In this document: piece by piece, positions 31,581-43,109 of the stretch
Position numbering within the stretch: position 1 is the first letter of the stretch
Layout of the letters: every line of letters starts with the position of its first letter
From: Oscarella lobularis
Lineage: Eukaryota > Porifera > Homoscleromorpha > Homosclerophorida > Oscarellidae
NCBI RefSeq assembly: GCF_947507565.1
Contig: NC_089185.1
Location: 1,922,001 to 1,986,000 of the forward strand
DNA: 64,000 bases
Direction: 5' to 3'
Made by a program: the position numbers and the translations under genes
The notes under the pieces: generated by a model
What the model saw: the letters and a program-made list of their open reading frames with translations, nothing else
Databases searched by the model: none
Told to the model about the DNA's origin: nothing

Positions 31581-34250
31581 CAGTGTTCTAGCTAGGGAGA
31601 AGAGGGAAGTGGACGGGGTCCGGGGGCTTTGCCTCCGGAAAAATTTTTGAGGGGGCGTGTCTATTTTTTGTTAACGGACCGTCGTTCTGCGCTTTTCTTA
31701 CAGAAAACAGCAATTATTTAAAAATGGCGATAGAGAGGTTAGGAAGCCTGGGTAATTCTTGTCTTCTTTTTTCCCCACAAATTTACTGCTTTTTCAAAAG
31801 GAAACTTTTCGACGTTAGGCCCTTCAGTGGCGATGCGCAACAAAGCGTCTAAAGTTTTGTCCTTCATTCTATTCCTTATTCGCGTCTTTATAAGTTTTAA
31901 TTGAGAGAAGGTTCTTTCCACAGTCGATGTGTGGACCGGGATAACTCGGCAGATTTTAGCTAGCTCACTCATGCAAGGAAAGATTTGACTTCTTGTTTCA
32001 TCCGAAGACAAGCTTAGCAGTACCTCTTCCATACTGCTTTGGGAGCAGTTAGTAATCATGAATTGCCTAAAGGAAGCCCACTCAGCTAGCATATCGGACT
32101 CCGACTGTGACAAAGCGTTGCCAAAGTGCGACGTCAGGGTTACCACTTCATCATTTCCATAGGCCATAAACGACTCAATTTGAGACCTTGATGCATTCTC
32201 CGTGCTTGGCAAGCACTTCGGGTCAAAAATTTTGAATGAGCTCAAAATTCCTTTGTCTTCAAACCGAGTTTCCAAATTTTTAATCACACCATTAAGAAAC
32301 GGCTTTCGAATGTGATTGTTGAAATAATCTTTGCCTAAATTTTTGGCAGTTTTGATTCGAATTCCCGAAGCGTCAACCCTTTCAAGAAATCGTGACAGAG
32401 TTTGCAGGTTAAAACCGTCTACTTCTCTAAGCTGTTTGAGAGATGTTATTGTTGATGAGAGCATCGTCGGTATCATGCTGTAGTCGCACTTGTCAAATTG
32501 AAAGCACTTGGACAAGTGGGAAAGATGGGGTAGTGCGTCCGCCATTAGCAAGAGTGTGCAAATGAAGTGATAGTCAGATATGAGATTCATCAGACCGACT
32601 GCTTTCGCGTCTCCCCTTTCTTCGCCTTCACGTTCCAGACTGAGAGCAAGAGACGAAAACGACACTTTTATGCGCTGCACGCACTTTTCGTAGCTGAGCC
32701 ACCGAGTAGTACATGACGCAACAAGCTCGCCTTTTTCGTGTAAAAGAGTTTGCACAGCTCTTAAACCAGCCGTTCGCACAGGGCTGTTTTCGAAGTAGTC
32801 GTATAATTGCCTTACAATATTATTGAACTTTTTCACGTAAGGTACAGCATCACCCGCTTGCGACGACGCCAAGTTCAATCTGTGAGACGCACAATGTACA
32901 CCAATCGCTGACGGAGTTAACGCTTTCAATCTTGCAACGACTCCGTTACGGCAGCCGGTCATAGTAGCGGCTCCGTCAGTAGCAATGCCTCGTAGCTTTT
33001 TCAGGTTCAACTGTGCGGCTTCCGCATACTGAAGTATTTTCTTTGTTATTGTTTCAGCGTTGAGGGAAATAACAACGCTACTATTGTCCTCGCGGTCAGT
33101 GACATCGATAGGATGCAGGACATCGATAACAGTCAAGTAATGACTCTGCAGCTCGCCCGAATCCTTATTGATGAAACGTCCGTGAATAGCTAACTGTACC
33201 GTTACTGTGCAGTCCGTTGTTTCGTCAAATAAGATAGCAAAATGATCAGCTGTCTTCATTTGTGACAAGATGTCCGCTTCAATGACATCAGATAAAACAA
33301 AAAGCATTTCTTGAATTGCAGACGCTGACGTGTACGTTGCATTCTTGGCTGTGCGAATCATTTTCTTAATTTCCACCCCCAAGAATCCGCAAAAATCTAG
33401 AATAGGCTCAAAGTTGGTTGTGTGAGCTATTTTCTGTTTCGCAAGAAAATACAAGCAAGAGAACGCCATTTCGATTCCTCGACGCGGAATAGGCGGATTA
33501 ACGGCAGCTATTTGACTTGTAGACGATGTTGCCTCCTTTGCAACACTCTCTTTATGACTTGCACTTTTTTCGTGTTTTAGCACGCTCTGAAGCCGAAATC
33601 TGCGGCAAGGTTTCCCAATCCAAGCTTCCCCAGAGCGTGACTGGCAATGCTTTGTGCACAGGGTGCAAATCATTCCTTTGTCTTTTTCAGTGTATCTGCA
33701 AAGAAATATATATATTGGAATAAATTCATACACAAAATGTTGACGCCTGCTTTGACTTCTTCCCACTAGATGCCCTTGATCCGCTCATAGATGGTCCGCT
33801 TCTGCTAGACATCCGGGACGTCGATTGAACTTCGTCAGAGGAGGATTCGTCGCTTTCATTCTCCCTTCCAGTCGGGTCGTAGTGGTGTACATTGTCAACG
33901 ACCTGGTTATCGCTAAGTCCTCCTGACTCGCCTAGGACTTCTATTTCAGGTTCCGATTCATTTCCGCTTTCGCTGCTTGACGTTTCGCGCTGGCCGCCGT
34001 GCGTCTTGTGTTGGCGCTTTCTGGAAAGGCCGCCAAAGTACTTCAACAGCGACATAAGACAAGCGAAGGGTTGATAACTGTGCTAAGAGATGTCGAAACG
34101 CCTAACTGAAAGACGTGCCCTAGCGCTGCGGGATTTTATTAAGAAACATGAATTTTTTTATCAGGTGGTCGGAAAAAAAAATTCGGTGGACGGCGAAAAC
34201 TCGGAGGGGGTCGGGCCCGACCACCTCTGACCACCGTAGCTAGAATTCTG
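31581..34250 (-). mobile_element. hAT transposon, 2670 bp, with 6-bp target duplication
   Basis: The ends are CAGTGTTCTAGCTA (31581) and, read inward from the other side, CAGAATTCTAGCTA (34250). AGAATC flanks both (31575-31580, 34251-34256). Removing the element and one AGAATC restores an in-frame exon ending ESCDIS, matching ESCDIL in the copy at 9984, which confirms the boundaries. hAT elements usually make 8-bp duplications, but 5- and 6-bp groups exist. GC-rich foldable tracts sit just inside both ends. Confidence 0.88.
31739..34055 (-). CDS. hAT transposase (ZMYM/ZNF862-like), intact
   Basis: A minus-strand ORF of 675 aa (33766-31739) plus a likely first exon 34055-33770 (MSLLKYFGGLSRKRQHKTHG, Ser/Glu-rich). 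The exact splice is uncertain: a donor in AAGCAGGC|GTCAAC with acceptor tttgcag keeps frame into YTEKDKGMICTLC. Then a TTF/BED-type zinc finger (CTLC...HEKSASH), the RNase H-like hAT core with FDETTDCT and IATDGAATMTG, GVHCASHRLNLA, and the C-terminal dimerisation block (VIPVHTSTVERTFSQLKLIK). No stop or frameshift. Found inside gene A in opposite orientation. Intact reading suggests recent insertion. Confidence 0.88.
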
Positions 34251-35007
34251 AGAATCATGTGACATTTCAGTGGGTTGTTTGCTTTATTTACCCTCCGTTG
34301 TTCTTTACGACATATTTTTAGAAATCTTCTCTTGCCGGGTATTCTATGGACCATCCACATCCTCTGTTGTTTGGAAGTGGATGACATGCGACGAAGTTTG
34401 TCGCAATCGCGGAAGTGTTCGAATGCCAGTTATAGCACGGACGTCATTGGCTGAGAAAGAGCAATTGAGATCGCGAGTCAATGGCCCTTGCGATGATGAA
34501 GACGAGAGCGCTACTTCCGATGACGACCGCGTTAACGACGACTTTGACGACTCTTTTGCTTTGTTTTAAATGTCTTAGAACGACAAAACAGAAGTGTCAT
34601 CAAGATGCTCTACGGAAACCTCTAGAGCATATTCACAATAAGCGTGATGTACCTGTCAGGGTTGCTGAAGAGCCTGACAATGAGGTCGATACTAATGCCG
34701 TTGCCTTTCAAGTTAAATTAGACGACCAGTGGGAACGAATAGGGTACGTAGCGTCGGAGCTCGCTGTTCACGTCAAGGACGCCATGCGCAACAACGCCAT
34801 ACAGTCACTGCAAGTAAAATGGATTAAATATCGCTACTGGCCTAGATCTGGTTTTGGCTTTTATGCCGCAATAAAGGTCACTAGAAAAGGAAGATGGCAG
34901 CATGATGTTTACCTGAAGTCGTGGTCTTAGTCGACATCTCTGCCATCTGAATTCACTAAAACTTTCTTTGTAGTGCTCATAAGATTTTTGTTAGCACAGA
35001 CTTTTAG

Positions 35008-38000
35008 CTAAATAATAATTGGGGGAAGGGGCACTGGCTTTGCGTGGAATTCTTTCCTCACGCTGAGTTTACCACGTGTCAGCATAACGGCTCGCCCCAG
35101 AGGCTTCTTCCCAACGACTCCGAGACGAGTTGGTTTAGTTCGCTTGTCAGAACTGTTTTCATAGTTATCGTCTTTTTCGTCAAATGATGGTGAATCGTCG
35201 GTGGAGTATCGGACATTGCTTTCGGTAACGTAGTAGAAGGGACTGCCATTATCGATCTTCTTCGAAAATTCCATGCAGAGCACCCGCCATCGATCTTGAA
35301 CGGTTTTTACCGTAAAATTCGCGCCAACTTGCTCATGGAGAATGCTGAAAAGTACTCCACGTCGTCCGAAGTCCCTGCTCGTGGATTTTCGAAGCTTGAC
35401 GTGCAGCACAAGTGACGTCGCCTGTACTCTTGGCTCTCGATGTTTGTGACGACAGCAATTAAGGTTTCTCTGGAGAATCCAAGAATGTTATGTACAGACC
35501 TAAAATGAATGTTGTCATTAGCTGCAACAATCGAATATTAATCAAGTGTTACTTGTTCATTTCCAACGTTGACATCATAATTTTCATTGTGCCAAGGCAA
35601 GAACTCGTCTAAAATCATATTGAGCATATTGTAATTAAACTTTGACCGTTGAAGCTGGCTCAAGCCGCGAGAGTCCGATGCCATGTGCCACTCGTAAATG
35701 GTGCGAAAGTAGTGCGCTTCGTTGCGGAAACCTCTCGACTCGAGGTAACTTGCGACTGATCCTGACAGCAGCCTTTCGGCACCCCGAACACTTTGCTTCC
35801 GCAATCCCGCCAACGCAGCGAAAGTAAGACTTGTCTCACCCGACTTCAGAGCTTCACTGAGACACTCGAGATTCAAAAACGATGGCCCACCTCCCCGAGT
35901 GTGGCTGGCAATGCGCTGTATTGTAAGGAGTCAATTTACCAGTAAGTAATAGCGCAACATGCACAAATAACCTTAAGGATATGATTGTGATCCTCGCGAT
36001 CATGATATTCCCCTCCACTGTTGCTGTCTATTTCTGGAGCGTAAAGGAATGTCCAAAAGTTCACTCCGTCTGCCGAAAAGTTACGTATCTCCAACTGGAA
36101 CTGGAGCTGTGCTAATAATGACCGAAGACAGTCTTTTTCGGTCTCATATAGGTCATATGTTAGTGGTTCTGAAAGAAATAAGTCAGTATCGACTGCCATG
36201 ATACTGTTTCGGCTTTTACCTCCTTGCCACGTATGTATTTCGTATCCGTAAGGAACAAGCTTCCGTCGTTCGGCTCGTATTACGCCAATCCAAGTTTTGC
36301 CTTTGTCCAAACCAGGGCGAATTTCTCTCAGAAGCGTTTTGGGAACTGCTGGATGATAGTCCACGGCTTCAGCAGTTACACCCGTACAGGACATATTGAA
36401 ATCTCTAATCACCTCATTTCTCTTACGTTTTGGCATAAAGTATCTTCGCAGCTTCTCCAAACCAATCTTTTTAACTTCGTTGCGCACATTTGCACGAATC
36501 TGTATAATATTGGTGGGTCGTTCATTTCCCTGGTTGCGGAGCGAGTTGAATTCTCCGTCCGTCACTAAACCTTAAAGACCAATTTTGTCAGCTGCAAATG
36601 CGACCACAACTTAATCGTCACCTCGCACTTTCATTCCCTTATTCTCCATCGCTTCCTGAATTTTGTTAGCTAGCCCGCGCATCTGCTTATCTGAGATTCC
36701 TCGCACAGGGAGCATTTGAACGGGGAATAGCGTAAGGATGGCGTGACCTCTTTTCCGGGCTGATCATAAAGACGAGAGCATGCGAGGCGGGGTTTCTTAA
36801 AAGCCGCAGAATTCCCTGCACAAGTTCAGGTGCTGTTGTCCGAACCTACAATTTCTTATGTCTCTCTTGAATTTTTCTAAACATTATCCTACCGTTGTCA
36901 ATTTGTTTGTAATCATTGCAATAGACTCATCACGATCATTGAGAGAGTCGAGTATGTCTTCAAGAGATGCGATGAGGCTTGAGGATTCGTCAATGGCTGT
37001 CTCCAGGTCGTTTATAGTCCACAAAAGGGACTGGAAGGTATTTTCATCCTTTTTTTGGATTGCGCTTTTTTGCCATGGTCTTTTTCATCGTTTCAAGTTC
37101 TATAGTATTATTTGTCTGTGAATGAAAGACGGAAGTATCATAGGTGCATTCTTGATTGCAATCTTCCTCTGTAGCTCTGCACTTTAGCACAAAAAAACTG
37201 CAATCGTCTCTTATCATCACCGTAGTTTGTCTCGGTTTTAGACAGGGCTGCTTTAACCGCGAAACGAGAGAGACGTATACCTCGTATTCGGCTTGATCGT
37301 CGTTCAAGTCAACGTCACCTGCCCACTCGTGATTCATTGACTCTTGCACGCCAGGATTGACGTCACAAGCATCAGCTTTGATCCAAAAATGTGAGTCGGG
37401 GTGAGAACTTGCTGCATACGTCAGTGCCGTTTCCTGCAGCAAGAGAAACGTTGATACGTACATATATAAGCATGCACGTGCACACGATGCAATAGTTACT
37501 TGAATGACAGATCCTTTTGAAAATCCACATAACGCTCGGCGTCTTTGAAATGTCGATATTGAAGGTGCAGCATTGTTGATTTTTGCCTAAGACATGAATG
37601 AAACGTGTGTTTAAAGCTTGGCTTCGATGCTCACATTTCCTGGAATCATCTCAGATTGAGAAAGCGGAGGGAAGCTCTGCCAGCAAGGACCCCGATGCAG
37701 GCTCATCCATCGATGCCCAAAGTTGTGAAACATCGTTTCACACCAGACTAGGTAATCCGGTGGACAGGCTGACATCTGCATCAAACGGTCAAATATTAAA
37801 CGGATATAAAACCGTACACCTGCCTTTGACTTATGCGATGAATTGAAAAAGTTGATTTGATACTCATTAAACCCGTCGGCATTCTCGTTAGTGGAAGAAG
37901 AGTCGAATTGCCCGAACCGTTCGAGTTCCACAACAACGTGCCAGCCCAAGCAGCATGTTCGACCGGTTAGCAAGTTGGAGTTCTAGCATTCCGTTCAAAC

Positions 38001-38680
38001 TCGCCTGAATGTAGTCACTGACGTTGTTGTCCACCCCAAGCGACTTTGCGGCGTCACTGAAAGCCTTCCCGATAAATTCAATCTATTCAAAAGTGAAATG
38101 CAGCTACCGGATAAGTGGGTATATATAACCTGATCGTTTTGCGTCCATGAGGCAAAAGAGGGTGTACAGCTCGTCGCCAATGCTGTCAGTTTGGGTTGAC
38201 GAAGACACTGTGTCAACTCCTACTTGAGTTTCCACAGAGGAACGCGATATTATCTTTTCCCTGAAATCTGCCTGTGCGTCAGCAGGTGAAGCATACTTTC
38301 CTATCATCATGCGTTGAACTCTGGTCCTCAAAGCAGAAGCTAAAATTGATTGTTCTGTCTGAGTAATGGGCAGTATAGTGTGCTATATACGTACCTGTTC
38401 TGGAACTGTCATCGGTTAGCTGAGAATTGTATCCAGCAGCTACCGTCTCCCAAACGGGTGAACGAGAGCTCATCGTAGGCCAAATTAAAGGAGAAACGTT
38501 GAAAATAGCCGACGCTAAGCGGAGATCGTCATCGCCAGTCCAAACGGAGAAAAGGCTTTTGCGCGAGCGAGACTGGACTTCATGCAAGACGACCTCTTCT
38601 TCAACGCTGCGAGACTGCTTTGAGGCTTGAACGGGCGTATTTCCAGTAGGAGTGCACTGGTCTCTATGCCTTTTCGACAT
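35008..38680 (-). CDS. Gene B: large uncharacterised protein (VTDGEFNSLR family), candidate transposase
   Basis: Minus-strand exons: 38680-38395 (ATG, MSKRHRDQCTP); 38339-38130 (TRVQRMMIGKYASPADAQAD); about 38070-37950 (IEFIGKAFSDAAKSLGVDNN); about 37900-37620 (CETMFHNFGHRWMSLHRGPC); about 37445-37100 (ETALTYAASSHPDSHFWIKA); about 36840-36622 (APELVQGILRLLRNPASH, VRGISDKQMRGLANKIQEAM); 36570-35972 (VTDGEFNSLRNQG, SADGVNFWTFLYAPEIDSNS, GGEYHDREDHNHILK); 35915-35560 (RIASHTRGGG, LTFAALAGLRKQSVRGAERL); 35409-35008. Introns of 51, 56 and 55 nt are clear around 36.6, 35.9 and 38.4 kb. The string reminds me of long uncharacterised proteins of cnidarians and sponges. Acidic and His blocks (VTDGE, YHDREDHNH) could form a nuclease centre, which is inference. 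A run of four G at 36722-36725 shifts the frame by one. Confidence 0.5.
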
Positions 38681-39012
38681 CGTGGTTCTTCTCACAGCTA
38701 TAACTGCAGAAATGAGCCGTTGAGAAGCGGGAACAAACATGAACATGATAGAGAAAGATTATACATTAGAGCGAAGCTGGAATTCGTATATAAGCGAATG
38801 GAAGATTTGGCCGATTGACAGGCAAACGTGAGCGCTGTCAAATTCTGTCAACCTGAATCCCGTACTCAATCAAAATTATGCAACCCCACTTCGTTGCTTG
38901 CGTACAGGCAATCGAAACGAAAAAAAGATGCGATAGTCAAGAAAAAGACCGAGTTTCAGCAAACTTCTGGGTAAAAAACGTGCGCTAGCGAACTACCCCC
39001 CTGAGTGATCTA

Positions 39013-40075
39013 TTACGGATTGCTTTTGCACCTTTGCAACTGACGTGTGAACATAAGCAGTGTTCTATTATAGATATTACAACACACTATCCATACATTA
39101 CCTACCGCTTCATCCCAAAAGCTCAGCTGCTGGCCCATGTGAGCCACGTGTAACATCTGAGTAACTCTCCCTAAACCATTAGTTGAGTATGCACCCCGCC
39201 CTAGACCTATCACAACACTATCATATTATCTTATGCTCATCAAATTCTAAACCGTATAACTGAAACACTGAAAGTAACGTCACCCCATACGTTCCCGTTC
39301 TTACGTATATCGTTTCCTATCACGAATAAATGACCGAAGCTAATAAGATCTTGATATAGTTAAAGGCTAAGTATCATGCAATAACTTTTTTAAATTTTCC
39401 ATTTCATGTTGAAGTTCTGTCTTTTCTGAGCATTTTTGCGTAGTTTTGTCTACACTACTAAGATGAAAAAGACGTCACGGCCTACCGCGCGTTAAATACG
39501 GCGCGAGTAACTCTAAGCTTCGCTTCAAATTTCTTCGTTCGCGCTCGCGGCGGCCGTGCGCGAACTGCTTCCGCCGCCGTGCGACGAAAATCGTGACATT
39601 TCTATAGAAGCGCCTTTGTCGGGGTCCCCGGGATCCCGCGCACGACGTCGCTCGACGTCACCGTCACGTGCTGTGCGAAGAGCTAAGACTATTCGCGACG
39701 TCGAACGCGCAAAGTCGTTCTGCTATTAGCTTCGAAACGCTTCGAAGTATGCTTTCGAAAGCGTTGCGCGACCGTGGCGTTTCGTTTCGTCTGTTTTAGT
39801 CTAGGGTGGCGATGACGTCATTCTTTGCGTCATCACCTCTGGGCGCGTTTTCTCGCCGATTTATTTATGTCCCTCTCCCGCGCTTCTCGGTGTCCCACCG
39901 TTGCCTTTTAGAGGGATGCGACCATGTAATAAATACCGAGTTATTTACTTAGCCGGTTCTAATAAAAATTGGACTGCTCATAGGTACTGCACCGTTTTGC
40001 TTTTAGTCGACCAGAAAAATGCTACTTATTTTGTAGGACCGTCGTACTGACAAATACGCAAAAATTAGATTTTCT
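39013..40075. other. Intergenic stretch, CpG-rich in the middle
   Basis: 39480-39900 is CpG-rich (GCGCTCGCGGCGGCCGTGCG, many ACGTCG words) and could be a promoter or island, but no coding exon can be tied to it. The rest shows nothing recognisable. Confidence 0.35.
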
Positions 40076-41675
40076 CCAAACAGAGGCCTTCCCTCTTATA
40101 ATAATTTATCCGGGTGTTTGTGCCTTGAGGCGAGTACCTGGAGTTAGGAACTGTTTTGATAACAATAAATAATCGAGCTAGAGTCAGGGACTACTGGAGT
40201 ATCTATTTAATGAAGCCGGAGTTAGGGACTGAGATAGATTTGATTGGGCCGGAGTTAGGGACTGGGTATCTGAGGACCTTTTTTCTGACTCCGGCTCTCA
40301 TTGCTGAAAGTTAAAGGTTAAACATGCGTATGGACTTTCCCGTAGTGCAGGCCGTTGTGTAACCAACGCTAATATCACAGATTGAAGCTGGAGTTAGGGA
40401 TCGACTGTTTAGATAACAGAAATAATCAATCCGGAGCCAGACACCGATTTCTAATAGAAATAGTCAAGTCACGGTTAGGAACTGAGTATCTAATAGGAAT
40501 TGTCAAGTAGAGACCTTCTCTCCTATAATGATTTATGGACAGGGTGATTGTGTCTGGAGGCGAGTACCTGGAGTTAGGGGACGGTATTAGTGACAGAAAT
40601 AATGAAGCTAGGGACTACTGGAGTGTTTATCGAATAAAGCTGGAGTTAGGGACTGAGTATCTGATAGACTTCATTGGGCCGGAGTTATAGGGAATGTGTA
40701 TCTGAGGACGTTCGTCTCTTTTTTCTGACTCCGGCTCTCATTGCTGGAAGTTCTCTCCCCCAGAGGTTAATTAATATGCGTGTGGACCTTCCCGTAGTGC
40801 ATGCAGTAGTGTAGCCAACGCTAATAACACAGCTGGAGCAAGGAATCGACTGTTTATATAACAGGAATATTCAAGCAGGAGTCAGAGACTGATTTCTAAT
40901 AGAAATATTCAAGTCGGAGTTAGGAACTGAGTGTCTAATAGGAACTGTCAAATTGGAGTTCCCTGTCCTTTCTTCTTTTTGTTCCCCTATGCGTTTCTCA
41001 CACTACGGGAGGCCATATAAGCGGTCTATATGCATGATGCATATTCACCGCTGGGAAGGAGAACTTTTAGAAAAAGAGGGAAAGCTATTAGTAAGACCTT
41101 GACTGCTAGCCTTCCCTCCTATAATAATTTATCAGGGTGTTTGTGCCTAGAGGCGAGTACCTGGAGTTAGGAACTGTTTTGATAACAGAAATAATCAAGC
41201 AAGAGTCGATCAGGAACTACTGGAGTATCTATTAATTAAAACCGGAGTTAGGGACTGAGTATCTAATAGATTTGATTGGGACGGAGTTAGCCAGGGACTG
41301 GGTATCTGAGGACCTTTTATCTGACTCCGGCTCTCATTGATAGAAGTTCTGTTCTCCAGAGGTTAATATGGGTAATATGCCAACGCTAATACTGTAACAC
41401 AGAAATAATGAAGCTGGAGCTAGGGATCGACTGTTTATATAACAGAAATAATCAAGCCGGAGTCAGAGACTGCTGCCTAATACTAATATTCAAGTCAGAG
41501 TTAGGAACTGAGTCTCTAATAGGAGTTTTCAATTTGGAGTTCCCTGCCCTTTCACACTACGGGAGGCCATATCAGCGGCATGATGCATATTCACCGCTGG
41601 GAAGGAGAACTTTCAGAAAAAGAGGGAAAGCTATTAGTAAGACCAATACCCGGGCGAAGCCGGGTTGACTGCTAG
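40076..41675 (+). repeat. Three tandem Helitron-related units with GGAGTTAGGGACTG sub-repeats
   Basis: Units start near 40076, 40509 and 41110, each with CCTTCTCTCCTATAAT / CCTTCCCTCCTATAAT, AGGCGAGTACCTGGAGTTAG, CTGACTCCGGCTCTCATTG and CCAACGCTAATA in the same order. Units 2 and 3 also share the 3' part (ACACTACGGGAGGCCATAT, CACCGCTGGGAAGGAGAAC, GGGAAAGCTATTAGTAAGACC, GACTGCTAG). Only unit 3 carries the terminal hairpin. Within units, GGAGTTAGGGACTGAG-like words recur about every 40 bp. No protein is encoded. It is consistent with a non-autonomous Helitron array. Confidence 0.8.
41648..41675 (+). mobile_element. Helitron 3' terminus (hairpin ACCCGG-GCGAAG-CCGGGT, CTAG end)
   Basis: Stem ACCCGG 41648-41653, loop GCGAAG, stem CCGGGT 41660-41665, then CTAG ending at 41675 with T next. 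The upstream unit ends at 41109 with the same flanks, but the 20 bases carrying the hairpin (AATACCCGGG CGAAGCCGGG) are absent. Confidence 0.88.
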
Positions 41676-41977
41676 TAATATATGAAAGAAATTGAAGTTA
41701 GCGCGCGCATTACTTCATTCATTCGCGACTATCGCCTTTTTCTTCATGGATTTGCAACCGTTCTTTGCTTTCTTCTCTTCGGAGCGCTTTCGAACGAACA
41801 GTCGACGATACTTGGGCGGTGCGATGCGAATAGAGCGTCGAAGAAGACGGCGACGAGCTTTCGTTCTATTCGCTGCATCACTAGCGAACATTCTTTCGCT
41901 CTTCTCGTCGCAGTTAGGAAGGAGACGGGCATGGACGTTGCCGAGGCGCGTGTTCTTTTGGTCTAGCTCTCTTTCAG

Positions 41978-43103
41978 GCTAAATTTCAACCGCCCAGACC
42001 TCCCTCTTTCTGGAACTACGTGTGCTGGGAAACGTTCGACGACGACACGTGGAAACGGAATTTTAGGATGAGTCGAGAGACTTTTCTTTACGTCTGCAAT
42101 CAGGTAAAATAAATTGATTTATACTAAACTGCATTGTATGCAGAAATTTAATTAGCTGAAGGGAGCAATTAACGGGAAAAATACTCGAATGCGAACGGCA
42201 GTTAGCGTCGAAAAAAGAGTTGGAGTGACGCTGTGGTTTTTAGCGACGACGGCCGAATACCGGACACTAGCTCACCTTTTTGGAATTGGTCGATCGACAG
42301 TTTGCAATATTGTCCAGGAAACGTTGAAGGCGATTGTGTCTGTCCTTATGCGGCAGTACATTACGTTTCCGAATGGAAGCGGACTACAAGACGTCATAGA
42401 GGGGTTTTCGGAACGATTCGGGGTCCCTCAGTGTGCGGGCGCAATCGACGGGAGTCACATTCCTGTGACACCCCCGGCACTGGATCCCACGGACTACTAC
42501 AATCGAAAGGGGTGGTACTCAATGATTCTACAGGCGGTGGTTGATCACAATTATCTTTTCCGGGATATTTGTACGGGCTGGCCTGGAAGTGTCCACGACG
42601 CAAGAGTTTTTGGAAATTCAAAGCTTTACCGATTGGCTGAAGCGGGAGTCATTCTTGGTAAAGAAGATCCACGTGACATCGAAGGCTGCAGAATCTCTCC
42701 ATATTCTATTGGTGACTCCGCCTATCCACTGCTTTCGTGGTTAATGAAACCATTTGTGCACGGATCTGAGATGTCAGACTCTCAGAAAATATTTAGCTAT
42801 CGGCTGTCAAGCGCACGAATCGTCGTTGAAAATGCCTTTGGGAGGCTGAAGGCACGCTGGCGTCGACTTAGAAAAACGAAGGACGTCGCTACCTGCAACG
42901 CACCGTCAATCATCGCTGCCTGCTGCGTACTTCACAATATCTGTGAGATTCACGGCGAGGGACTGGACGAGGCATGGCAGAACGAGCAGGACGAGTCGAC
43001 GGCGTTTTTGCAGCCAGCAGGACAGCTCAACGGAGAGGAAGGGCTGGAAGGTGCCGCTTCAATTCGCGCTGCCTTAGCAAGGTACTTTGTAAATGATCAT
43101 TAG
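41978..43103 (+). CDS. PIF/Harbinger (HARBI1-like) nuclease, catalytic core intact
   Basis: Exon (about 41978-42103) reads PPSFWNYVCWETFDDDTWKR, NFRMSRETFLYVCNQ. The intron is 42104-42155 (52 nt, gtaaaa...attag). Exon 42156-43103 begins LKGAINGKNTRMRTAVSVEK. A helix-turn-helix (AEYRTLAHLFGIGRSTVCNI) is followed by the DDE core: GAIDGSHIPV, IGDSAYPLLSWLM and RIVVENAFGRLKARWRRL. There are no stops in the core. The N-terminal start is unclear: MDVAEARVLLV at 41931 is the typical opening, but it lies in a different frame from the first exon, so a small indel or unrecognised splice is likely. The Myb-like partner follows on the opposite strand. No TIRs or TWA duplication were located. Confidence 0.85.
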
Positions 43104-43109
43104 GTTTAT

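Larger units (their letters stand above)
31357..34930 (+). pseudogene. Gene A: EEIDYVVP-module protein with C-terminal HIRAN domain, interrupted by hAT
   Basis: The module exon 31357-31580 continues at 34257-34269 after the hAT. Together they make 237 nt (79 codons, phase 0 at both ends): FPKDYDDIKRIIVVASYEEI, DYVVPCFNVLHVRLTRIRCR, FLINSSTI, QWPELIVPIES, and after the hAT CDIS. The next exon from 34322 reads KSSLAGYSMDHPHPLLFGSG, then a TGA. An acidic stretch follows at 34490-34560 (CDDEDESATSDDDRVNDDFD). The final exon to 34930 has the HIRAN core: RVAEEPDNEVDTNAVAF, ERIGYVASELAVHVKDAM, KWIKYRYWPRSGFGFYAAIK. HIRAN domains bind DNA ends, which would suit a transposition factor. The module itself is unknown to me. 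The hAT and the stop make this copy non-functional. Confidence 0.55.
31038..39003. mobile_element. Two-gene TIR transposon with 9-bp target duplication (apparently undescribed)
   Basis: The left end CAGGGGTAGTTCGCTACCGC (31038) and right end, read inward, CAGGGGGGTAGTTCGCTAGC (39003) are inverted copies. AGTGATCTA occurs immediately outside both ends (31029-31037 and 39004-39012), a perfect 9-bp direct repeat. The span is 7966 bp including a 2.67 kb hAT, so the original element was about 5.3 kb. It holds two convergent multi-exon genes, A (plus) and B (minus), whose ends lie 77 bp apart near 34.95 kb. The first module exon of A lies 319 bp from the left end, and the ATG of B lies 323 bp from the right end. 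A 9-bp duplication fits Mutator-type elements, but neither gene carries a Mutator motif that I can recognise. Partial copies lie at 9.4 and 45.5 kb. Confidence 0.75.
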
